A stretch of 5,409 nucleotides of DNA from Sulfitobacter sp. (lineage in GTDB: Bacteria > Pseudomonadota > Alphaproteobacteria > Rhodobacterales > Rhodobacteraceae), in contig JAPKCR010000212.1 in assembly GCA_026421135.1 (NCBI GenBank), positions 1 to 5,409 on the forward strand, read 5' to 3'. Position 1 is the stretch's first letter, and each line of letters begins with the position of its first letter. This document shows positions 1-5,319 of the stretch, one piece after another. Under the pieces are notes generated by a model. That model did no database searches. It was given only the letters and a program-made list of their open reading frames with translations, and was not told where the DNA came from. The position numbers and the translations under genes were made by a program.

Positions 1-176
1 AGCACGGCTGACATCGCCCCAAGCGCCATTGTGTCGCCATGGGCAAAATTCGAAAACCGCAGGATTCCGTAGACCAGCGTTACCCCAAGCGCGCCAAGCG
101 CCAGTTGCGAGCCGTAGGCGATGCCTGGAACCAGCACATAGTTGGCCAGCGCCACAAGAGCGTTCAATAAATCCAT
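1..176 (-). CDS. livH: LivH-type branched-chain amino acid ABC permease, N-terminal 58 codons (partial)
   Basis: This is an inner-membrane permease subunit of a HAAT-family ABC importer; with a LivM partner, presumably beyond the window, it would form the translocation channel. Only the first 58 residues are present and the gene runs off the left edge. The visible part is hydrophobic. It carries the LivH hallmark around residues 32-55: GVTLVYGILRF followed by SNFAHGD and MALGAM, matching the family's VYGILxxxNFAHGxxxMxGA pattern. The start at 176 overlaps the stop of the upstream small secreted-protein gene by one base (TGATG), so translational coupling is likely. An AGGGA at 187-191 sits about 10 nt upstream, a slightly long spacing. 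Assignment to LivH rather than LivM rests on the short N-terminus and this motif. The transported substrate cannot be read from the sequence. Confidence 0.9.
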   Translation of the reverse strand, partial: MDLLNALVALANYVLVPGIAYGSQLALGALGVTLVYGILRFSNFAHGDTMALGAMSAV

Positions 177-622
177 CAGTTGCATGTCCCTAGATAGCTG
201 ATGACGAAAGGCCCGTCAGCATAGTGCACGGTGTAGCGCGTTGCGCCGTTTTCGGTGATCGTCATCAGGTGGCGCGCCGCAAAAGTTCCACCCGACAGCG
301 ACAATGATTTATCCGAAGTGACGCCCAGCAGTTCGACCGTCTCTGCATCCGTGACCATTTCGGCCTGAACCACCAGATCGTCCGCAGTTAAACCGCCGCC
401 AATTCCTGTGATTTCGGGCGTGAATTCGGTTTCTGTGCAGGGTTCGTTTTCGACGCATTCGGTGACAAAATTGCATTGCAGCTTGATTTCTTGCCGAAAG
501 GGTGCCGTTTCAAGTGTCAGGTTTTCTGCGGGGGCGTCTTCGGCCGCTAACATCGTGGATGTCGTTTCTTGTCCAACGGCGGGGGTCCAAGAGAAAATCG
601 CGAGCGGGATAATCCATCGCAT
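176..622 (-). CDS. small exported protein of unknown function, embedded in the ABC transporter operon (148 aa)
   Basis: I do not recognise this family. The 148-residue product begins with a short signal peptide (one Arg, then a hydrophobic stretch WIIPLAIFSW) with a plausible signal peptidase I site after AVG at residue 17, so it is probably periplasmic. The mature part is acidic and has four cysteines: C50, C56 and C62, closely spaced in a Glu/Thr-rich segment, and C147, the penultimate residue. Disulfides are possible in the periplasm. Its C-terminal half (VE-LL at 96-99, RHL at 117-119, GP at 137-138, YL at 143-144) resembles the other small secreted protein of this operon. It starts 3 nt after the livF stop, with a run of six G (630-635) as ribosome binding site, and its stop overlaps the livH start. 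Such tight placement argues that it is a real gene made with the transporter; a periplasmic accessory role is inference. Confidence 0.8.
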   Translation of the reverse strand: MRWIIPLAIFSWTPAVGQETTSTMLAAEDAPAENLTLETAPFRQEIKLQCNFVTECVENEPCTETEFTPEITGIGGGLTADDLVVQAEMVTDAETVELLGVTSDKSLSLSGGTFAARHLMTITENGATRYTVHYADGPFVISYLGTCN

Positions 623-625
623 GAT

Positions 626-1447
626 CTAGCCCCCCAAGAACGATTTGCGGACTTCGGGATCGTTCAGCAGTTCCTTGCCCGTACCGGTAAACGCGTTGCG
701 GCCTTGCACCAAAACATAGCCTTTGTCCGCAATTTCAAGGGCTTGTCGCGCGTTCTGTTCCACCATCAAGATCGGGATGCCTGTGCGCGCGACTTCGATA
801 ATGCGGTCAAACAATTCGTCCATCACGATTGGGCTGACGCCTGCCGTAGGTTCATCCAACATCAAGACTTTGGGCTGGGTCATCAGCGCACGGCCAACGG
901 CGACCTGCTGGCGCTGACCGCCCGACAATTCACCCGCCGCCTGATAGCGCTTTTCCTTGAGGATCGGGAACAGGTCATAGACTTGCGCCATCGTATCCTG
1001 AAAATCATCGCGTCGAATAAAGGCACCCATCTCGAGGTTTTCTTCCACCGACATCGATGTGAAAATGTTCGAGGTTTGCGGGACAAAGCCCATGCCTTTG
1101 GCCACGCGGTCTTGCGGGGACAGCTTGGTGATATCTTCGCCGTCCAGCCGCACATGGCCTTGACGTACCTCCAGCATTCCGAACACTGCTTTCATCGCGG
1201 TGGATTTGCCTGCGCCGTTTGGGCCGACAATCACAGCGATTTCGCCCTTTTCAACGGCGATGGTGCAATCATGCAGAATGTCTGGTCCTTTGCCATAGCC
1301 GCCTGTCATGGCCTCGCCGATCAGGAATGGCCCACCGGGGGAGGCATGGCTTTTGCCGCCTTGTTTGACAGGCTGCGCCGTGCCTTGGCCTTTGGTATTG
1401 CCGATCGAGAGATCTTTGTTGCCTCGATCACCATATGGGTCGCTCAT
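626..1447 (-). CDS. livF: LivF-type ABC transporter ATP-binding protein with N-terminal extension (273 aa)
   Basis: This is one of the two cytoplasmic ATPases that power the Liv-type importer. Visible motifs are Walker A GPNGAGKST at 75-83, Q-loop Q124, signature LSGGQ at 174-178, Walker B LMLDEP at 195-200 and the D-loop region TAGVSP. VEQN at 229-232 is the LivF-type version of the switch region, with Gln where most ABC ATPases have His. LivF proteins are usually about 235 residues; this one has roughly 40 extra N-terminal residues, rich in Gly, Lys, Ser and Asp and probably disordered, before the domain begins near FLIGEAMTGGYG. The long start is supported by AAAGAGG five bases upstream of ATG 1447. 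The gene follows the 188-aa secreted-protein gene after 11 nt and precedes the 148-aa one after 3 nt. LivF rather than LivG is chosen from the VEQN motif and the C-terminal GTGKELLNDPEVRKSFLGG-like tail. Confidence 0.95.
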   Translation of the reverse strand: MSDPYGDRGNKDLSIGNTKGQGTAQPVKQGGKSHASPGGPFLIGEAMTGGYGKGPDILHDCTIAVEKGEIAVIVGPNGAGKSTAMKAVFGMLEVRQGHVRLDGEDITKLSPQDRVAKGMGFVPQTSNIFTSMSVEENLEMGAFIRRDDFQDTMAQVYDLFPILKEKRYQAAGELSGGQRQQVAVGRALMTQPKVLMLDEPTAGVSPIVMDELFDRIIEVARTGIPILMVEQNARQALEIADKGYVLVQGRNAFTGTGKELLNDPEVRKSFLGG

Positions 1448-1452
1448 GTCAG

Positions 1453-1459
1453 CCTCTTT
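1453..1459 (-). promoter_or_regulatory. ribosome binding site deciding the long livF start
   Basis: The minus strand reads AAAGAGG with a 5-nt spacer to ATG at 1447. It overlaps the TGA stop of the upstream gene. It supports translation of the extra N-terminal segment of LivF, because the extension would otherwise look like an over-called start. Confidence 0.7.
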
Positions 1460-2025
1460 CAGTCGGTGCCGCTGGTGGGCGGGTCAATAGTATCAGCGCA
1501 AGACAGGGGGTCCTCGCAGGTGTCACGCAGCATCATCGCCACGTCAAAGGACATCTTTTCTATGTCCTCAAGTGGTGTTGTGTCAGCCGCATCCAGATAG
1601 ACCATGATCCGTGCGGGGCCGACCTGTGACAGCATTACCGCGCTCAGGGTGCGATCGCCGTCGATCTCGTCATATTGCAGGTGGCGCAGGGTCAGACCGC
1701 GCGGTGTTACGATCTTATCGACCTGCAAAACCTCGACTGGCGCGTTGTCATCAGCGGCGATCCATTGGGTGTAGGTCGCGAATTGTTCCTCGAGGGTGGC
1801 CACGCTGTCGGTGATTTCAAAACCGGGCCATTCCTGAGTGAAGTTCAGGATGTAGTCGTCGATATAGCGCGTTGTTCCGTCGCCAATAACGTCCCATTTG
1901 GCGGCTTCCCAAGCGGTGCCCCGGTCGCACATCCACACGTCTTCAGACAATTGTGCACAAGCAAGAGACGCCTGCGGCAAAGCTAGGGCGGCGGTCAATG
2001 TCAGAAGTGCGATACGATACTTCAT
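1459..2025 (-). CDS. exported protein of unknown function between livG and livF (188 aa)
   Basis: I do not recognise a named family. The N-terminus is a clear signal peptide (MKYR, then a hydrophobic core LLTLTAALAL) with a signal peptidase I site likely after SLA (residue 22) or ACA (residue 24). The cysteine at 23 lacks a canonical lipobox, so a lipoprotein is less likely. The mature protein is acidic, with cysteines C23, C33, C170 and C176 that could form an N-terminal and a C-terminal disulfide. A middle helix-like segment (LEEQFATYTQWIA, 78-90) followed by alternating strands and a C-terminal helix-like stretch (LEDIEKMSFDVAMM) is vaguely reminiscent of the Mog1/PsbP/DcrB fold; that is a guess. 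The ATG overlaps the livG stop by four bases (ATGA) and only a weak Shine-Dalgarno is visible, so translation probably depends on coupling to livG. Placement suggests a periplasmic partner of the transporter. Confidence 0.82.
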   Translation of the reverse strand: MKYRIALLTLTAALALPQASLACAQLSEDVWMCDRGTAWEAAKWDVIGDGTTRYIDDYILNFTQEWPGFEITDSVATLEEQFATYTQWIAADDNAPVEVLQVDKIVTPRGLTLRHLQYDEIDGDRTLSAVMLSQVGPARIMVYLDAADTTPLEDIEKMSFDVAMMLRDTCEDPLSCADTIDPPTSGTD

Positions 2026-2795
2026 GCGGTCTTGTTCTTGAGGCCCGTGCCCAGATAGGCCTCGATCACATGTTCGTTGGCTTTAATCTCGGCAAGGGTG
2101 CCTTGCGCCAGTACCTTGCCTTCGGCCATGCAGATCACAGGGTCACAGAGGCGGCCAATGAAATCCATGTCGTGTTCGATAACAACAAAGGTATAGCCGC
2201 GTTCCTGATTTAGACGGATGATCGCATCGCCGATGGTGTTCAATAGCGTGCGGTTCACGCCTGCGCCGACCTCGTCCAGAAAAACGATTTTGGCGTCGAC
2301 CATCATGGTGCGGCCAAGTTCCAGCAGTTTTTTCTGTCCACCCGAGATTTGACCGGCCTTTTGGTCCGCCAGATGTTCGACAGTCAGAAACTCAAGCACT
2401 TCGTCGGCCTTGGCACGCAGGGCGCGTTCCTGATCAGCGATGCGCTTGCGACCGAACCAGGTATTCCACAGCGTTTCGCCCAATTGATTGCCGGGCACCA
2501 TCATCAGGTTTTCGCGGCAGGTCATCGAGGAAAACTCATGTGCGATCTGAAAAGTACGCAACAGCCCTTTGTGGAACAATTCATGGGGAGGCAGACCGGT
2601 GATGTCTTGGCCATCCATCAAGACACGGCCTGATGTTGGTTTAAGAACGCCTGCGATCACATTGAAAAGAGTGGTTTTTCCTGCGCCATTGGGGCCGATC
2701 AATCCGGTGATTGTGCCTTTTCCAATGGTCAGGCTGGCCCCGTCGACGGCATGAAAGCCACCGAAGTGTTTGTGTACATCGTCAACGACGATCAT
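2022..2795 (-). CDS. livG: LivG-type ABC transporter ATP-binding protein (257 aa)
   Basis: This is the second cytoplasmic ATPase of the importer, expected to pair with LivF. It shows Walker A GPNGAGKTT at 34-42, Q-loop Q83 in RTFQIAHEF, signature SGGQ at 151-154, Walker B VFLDE at 171-175 and switch histidine H208 in VIEHDM. The MxFIxxLCD segment after the switch and the C-terminal ANEHVIEAYLG are typical of LivG. The residues after Walker B read DEVGAGVNR, where most LivG proteins have DEP-AG-NP, so both prolines are replaced. The start at 2795 gives the usual family length and has AGGGA seven bases upstream. The frame stays open to 2873, but that stretch would translate through the intergenic hairpin and is not family-like. 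The stop overlaps the next gene's start by four bases. Confidence 0.95.
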   Translation of the reverse strand: MIVVDDVHKHFGGFHAVDGASLTIGKGTITGLIGPNGAGKTTLFNVIAGVLKPTSGRVLMDGQDITGLPPHELFHKGLLRTFQIAHEFSSMTCRENLMMVPGNQLGETLWNTWFGRKRIADQERALRAKADEVLEFLTVEHLADQKAGQISGGQKKLLELGRTMMVDAKIVFLDEVGAGVNRTLLNTIGDAIIRLNQERGYTFVVIEHDMDFIGRLCDPVICMAEGKVLAQGTLAEIKANEHVIEAYLGTGLKNKTA

Positions 2796-2802
2796 ATGAT
2801 TA

Positions 2803-2807
2803 TCCCT
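2803..2807 (-). promoter_or_regulatory. ribosome binding site for livG
   Basis: The minus strand reads AGGGA with a 7-nt spacer to ATG 2795. It favours this internal start over the upstream in-frame ATG at 2873, which would add 26 residues that look unlike any LivG N-terminus. Confidence 0.65.
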
Positions 2808-2840
2808 GTGTCCGCGTCGTAGATGCGCGGTTATCTTTTG

Positions 2841-2870
2841 AAAACAGCAGCCCGGTTGCCCGGACTGCTG
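2841..2870 (-). terminator. GNRA-capped intercistronic hairpin after the binding-protein gene (attenuator or mRNA-stabilising element)
   Basis: In the minus-strand transcript the arms CAGCAGUCCGG and CCGGGCUGCUG form an 11-bp stem, all Watson-Crick except one G-U wobble, closed by the tetraloop GCAA, a GNRA loop. It begins 21 nt after the binding-protein stop codon and is followed directly by UUUUC. AAAA lies three bases before the stem and could extend it with a bulge. The shape resembles an intrinsic terminator, but the U-run is only four long and the downstream transporter genes have no other visible promoter. Partial termination, or protection of the upstream message from 3' decay, is the likely role; both would raise the binding protein over the membrane parts. 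The structure is read directly; the function is inferred. Confidence 0.7.
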
Positions 2871-2891
2871 CAATTTTCATCGTCGTACGAC

Positions 2892-4085
2892 TTACTTGAA
2901 ACCAATGGTTTCGATGACGCCGTCTTTGACTTCGATCATGCGGTATGTGCCAGCGGATTCACCCGCCCCGATCAGCTCGACTGCGGATGCGCCGACATAG
3001 TCGATGTCCGTGCCAGCAGCGATCAGCTCAAGCGCTTTAGCCAGTTCGCCAGGATAGATCTTTTCACCCGGTGCGTTGGCAACTTCGAGGACCTTGGGCC
3101 CGTAAACCGCTGGATCAGTGGAATCTGCCGCTTGCATTGCCAGCATGAACAGCGCTGCTGCGTCATAGGAGTCAGGTGTGTAAGGCGATGTCCCGTTCAA
3201 GCCGGCGTCTTCGGCCATCTTGGTGAAAATCTCGATGCCTTGACCTTCGGAACCCGCGATTTGACCGTAGGAGCCGTTCAAATCATCGCCGATACGACCT
3301 GGCAATGTGTCACCGATCATACCACCAGGCAGACCGAATGTGTCGAAAGCACCTGTATCCAGTGCTGCGTTGATGATGCCTGGACCGCCTTGGTCAAGGT
3401 AACCCGCAACAACAAGGATGTCACCACCGGCAGAAGCCAGTGCGCCAACTTCGGCAGAGTAATCCGCTTTGCCATCTTCGTGCGCTGCAACGATGGTGAC
3501 TTCACCGCCGATTGCCTCGAACGATGTTTGGATCGCGTCCGCAAGACCCTTGCCGTAGTCGTTGTTGGTATAGGTCAGGGCGATGGATTTCACGCCACGT
3601 TCCTGCAGGATTTCTGCCATGACTTCACCTTCACGCGCATCCGAAGGGGACGTGCGGAAGAACAGGCCGTTGTCGTCCATGGTGGACAGACCGGGTGATG
3701 TGGCGGATGGCGAAATCATGACCATGCCGTTTGGGATGGCGACGTTTTGCAAAACCGCACCAGTTACGCCGGAGCAATCTGCACCGATCAGACCGTTGAT
3801 GCCTTCGGCGATCAAACGTTCAGCACCGGCCACGGCCAGCGCGTTATCAATACAACCCGAATCTGCACGCAGGGGCGTTACAGTTGCGCCGCCCATCAGT
3901 TTGCCGCTGTCGGTGACTTCTTTCATGGCCATCTCTGCGCCGGAAGCCATTGGACCGGTCAGCGATTCAATCGGTCCGGTAAAGCCAAATACAATACCCA
4001 GTTTAACTTCTTTTGAGTGCGCGTCCGCATAAGCATTCGTCGCAAGCAGTGCCGCAGCCGTTGTGGCCATAAGCATCTTTTTCAT
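2892..4085 (-). CDS. periplasmic substrate-binding protein of a Liv-type ABC transporter (397 aa)
   Basis: This captures the ligand in the periplasm and delivers it to the LivHM-type permease. The start at 4085 gives a classic signal peptide (MKKML, hydrophobic Ala/Leu core) with cleavage after AYA at residue 20, and has GGGAG six bases upstream. The in-frame ATG at 4169 would put 28 unlikely residues before it. The mature protein fits the type I periplasmic-binding fold (Peripla_BP_6, LivJ/LivK-like). KLGIVFGFTGP opens the first strand; C78 and C104 are placed like the family's conserved N-lobe disulfide. ISPSATSPGLS at 125-135 corresponds to the ligand-contacting loop, TNNDYGKGLADA at 173-184 starts the second lobe, and PDSYDAAALFMLAMQ at 304-318 is the typical late helix. 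Length is normal. The ligand cannot be told; amino acids, amides and small organic acids are all known for this family. First gene of the operon, separated from livG by 96 bp with a hairpin. Confidence 0.93.
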   Translation of the reverse strand: MKKMLMATTAAALLATNAYADAHSKEVKLGIVFGFTGPIESLTGPMASGAEMAMKEVTDSGKLMGGATVTPLRADSGCIDNALAVAGAERLIAEGINGLIGADCSGVTGAVLQNVAIPNGMVMISPSATSPGLSTMDDNGLFFRTSPSDAREGEVMAEILQERGVKSIALTYTNNDYGKGLADAIQTSFEAIGGEVTIVAAHEDGKADYSAEVGALASAGGDILVVAGYLDQGGPGIINAALDTGAFDTFGLPGGMIGDTLPGRIGDDLNGSYGQIAGSEGQGIEIFTKMAEDAGLNGTSPYTPDSYDAAALFMLAMQAADSTDPAVYGPKVLEVANAPGEKIYPGELAKALELIAAGTDIDYVGASAVELIGAGESAGTYRMIEVKDGVIETIGFK

Positions 4086-4091
4086 GGTCGT

Positions 4092-4096
4092 CTCCC
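4092..4096 (-). promoter_or_regulatory. ribosome binding site for the substrate-binding protein
   Basis: GGGAG on the minus strand with a 6-nt spacer to ATG 4085. It fixes the start directly before the MKKML signal peptide and is one of the best Shine-Dalgarno matches in the window, consistent with high expression of the binding protein. Confidence 0.75.
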
Positions 4097-4153
4097 GTGT
4101 TGGAACTTTGTGTTCAAACCGGAGCCTATGCGGGGATATTGGAAAAGAAAAGT

Positions 4154-4169
4154 GTAATCGGGCGATCAC
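4154..4169. promoter_or_regulatory. imperfect palindrome, candidate operator
   Basis: GTAATCG, a GG spacer, then CGATCAC: a 7-bp inverted repeat with one mismatch, near the middle of the divergent promoter region. The size and symmetry fit a dimeric helix-turn-helix regulator, but no regulator gene is in the window and an inverted repeat this short can occur by chance. Confidence 0.25.
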
Positions 4170-4230
4170 GATAGGTCATCTTGGGGTGATTTATCGGAAA
4201 AAGGTTCTACCATCTTGGAATGCACCCATC

Positions 4231-4237
4231 AGGAGAG
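4231..4237 (+). promoter_or_regulatory. ribosome binding site for the sugar dehydrogenase
   Basis: AGGAGAG, whose AGGAG core lies seven bases before ATG 4243. It selects this start over the in-frame ATG at 4063, which would lie inside the divergent binding-protein gene. Confidence 0.75.
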
Positions 4238-4242
4238 TTCGA

Positions 4243-5319
4243 ATGTTCCGATCCGTTTTGTTTGCGTTTTCGCTTTGTCTTTCAGCGGTGCAGCTTTGCG
4301 CGCAAAATTTCAATATTGAACAAACTATTGCAGGGTTGGACACGCCATGGGCGATTGCTGTTTTGCCAGACGGTACGGTATTGGTGACCGAGATTGACGG
4401 GCGTCTGCTGCGGTTTTCCAATGGGGCTTTGATGCAGATATCGGGCACGCCGTCGGTCGCAGACAGCGGGCAGGGCGGTCTCTTGGATATTACCCTGGCG
4501 CGTGATTTTGCCACCAGTCGGACATTGTTCCTAACCTATGCCAAACCGATGCGCGGCGGGGCTGGCACCGCTTTGGCCACTGCCGAACTTTCAGCGGATG
4601 GCTTACGTCTTGAGAACATGCGCGATTTGTTTGTCATGTCGGCTGGTTCGAGGGCGGGCCGGCACTTTGGGTCCCGCGTGGTCGAAGGGGTGGATGGCAC
4701 TTTATTCATGACCATCGGGGATCGGGGGGACGACATGAAGGCCCAAGATCGCAGCGTTCACAACGGATCGGTCATTCGTGTGAACCGGGATGGATCGGTG
4801 CCTGACGACAATCCGTTTATCGGCCAACCTGACATACTTCCCGAAATCTGGTCGTACGGGCATCGCAACCCGCAAGGGGCTGCGTTGGATTTGGACGGGA
4901 CGCTGTGGGTGTCCGAACATGGCGCACGCGGCGGGGACGAGGTGAACAAGATCAAGAAAGGTGCGAACTTTGGCTGGCCGGTGATTTCCTATGGTCGCCA
5001 TTATTCGGGTCGTAAGATCGGCGAAGGCACATCAAAGCCGGGGATGGAGCAACCTGCATTCTATTGGGATCCCTCAATCGCTCCGTCTGGTTTGCTGATA
5101 TATTCAGGCAAGATGTTCCCGAACTGGCGCGGCGATATGTTCGTAGGGTCGCTGAAATTTGACTATATCGCACGTCTAGAGGGCGATCCGTTGCGTGAGG
5201 TCGAACAGATTAAAACAGAACAGACCATCCGCGTGCGCGATATTATCGAGGCACCGGACGGATCGATCTGGTTTATATCCGTGGGCAATGGTGGAGTGTA
5301 TCGGATATTTGCGGATTAG
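4243..5319 (+). CDS. PQQ-dependent soluble aldose sugar dehydrogenase, YliI/Asd type, periplasmic (358 aa)
   Basis: This enzyme oxidises aldose sugars at C1 to lactones, using pyrroloquinoline quinone and calcium, in the periplasm. Residues 1-20 form a signal peptide with cleavage after LCA. The mature part matches the six-bladed beta-propeller GSDH family and resembles E. coli YliI along its length. GQGGLLDITLARDF is at 77-90. HFGSR at 141-145 contains H141, at the place of the catalytic base of soluble glucose dehydrogenase. PDDNPF is at 187-192, IWSYGHRNPQGA at 202-213, SEHGARGGDEVN at 224-235 and FGWPVISYG at 243-251. GSLK ends at K305, and R330 and R332 in IRVRDI lie where the family binds PQQ. 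Length is close to YliI (about 370). No PQQ synthesis genes are visible, so the cofactor must come from elsewhere in the genome or from outside. It is divergent from the ABC operon. Natural substrate unknown. Confidence 0.92.
   Translation: MFRSVLFAFSLCLSAVQLCAQNFNIEQTIAGLDTPWAIAVLPDGTVLVTEIDGRLLRFSNGALMQISGTPSVADSGQGGLLDITLARDFATSRTLFLTYAKPMRGGAGTALATAELSADGLRLENMRDLFVMSAGSRAGRHFGSRVVEGVDGTLFMTIGDRGDDMKAQDRSVHNGSVIRVNRDGSVPDDNPFIGQPDILPEIWSYGHRNPQGAALDLDGTLWVSEHGARGGDEVNKIKKGANFGWPVISYGRHYSGRKIGEGTSKPGMEQPAFYWDPSIAPSGLLIYSGKMFPNWRGDMFVGSLKFDYIARLEGDPLREVEQIKTEQTIRVRDIIEAPDGSIWFISVGNGGVYRIFAD

Larger units (their letters stand above)
4086..4242. promoter_or_regulatory. divergent intergenic region containing promoters for the ABC operon (-) and the sugar dehydrogenase (+)
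   Basis: The 157 bp between two divergent starts must carry control signals for both directions. I see no convincing sigma-70 pair on the minus strand. On the plus strand TTCAAA (4113-4118) and GATATT (4135-4140) with a 16-bp spacer match the consensus at four of six positions each, which is weak. An imperfect palindrome lies at 4154-4169 and a short direct repeat at 4177-4184 and 4211-4218; either could be an operator. That the region is regulatory follows from gene arrangement; the individual sites are tentative. Confidence 0.55.

Noticed and set aside
883..1155. Minus-strand 90-codon frame inside livF
   Set aside because: It is an alternative frame within the ABC domain, with Arg/Ser/Trp-rich composition and no motif; livF needs the other frame for its Walker and signature motifs.
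569..1600. Plus-strand open frame of 343 codons antisense to livF
   Set aside because: It lies opposite a livF with all ABC motifs intact, has no recognisable domain, and is rich in His, Arg, Phe and Ala as expected from the reverse of a GC-biased gene. No ribosome binding site or neighbour supports it.
1975..1990. Lipoprotein reading of the 188-aa exported protein (Cys at residue 23)
   Set aside because: The residues before the cysteine (ASLA) lack the Leu/Val/Ile at -3 expected of a lipobox; a signal peptidase I site fits better.
2796..2873. Upstream extension of livG to ATG 2873
   Set aside because: The added 26 codons are mostly the intercistronic hairpin, and LivG proteins normally start just before the first strand, as with ATG 2795.
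2823..3698. Plus-strand open frame of 291 codons antisense to the substrate-binding protein gene
   Set aside because: Its Cys-, Arg- and Val-rich composition has no recognisable motif, and it sits opposite a well-supported binding-protein gene; a shadow frame.
4086..4169. Upstream extension of the substrate-binding protein to ATG 4169
   Set aside because: It would bury the signal peptide behind 28 residues and ignore the GGGAG site six bases before ATG 4085.
4063..4242. Upstream extension of the sugar dehydrogenase to ATG 4063
   Set aside because: It would start inside the divergent binding-protein gene and add 60 Cys/Arg-rich residues ahead of a clear signal peptide that has its own AGGAG site.
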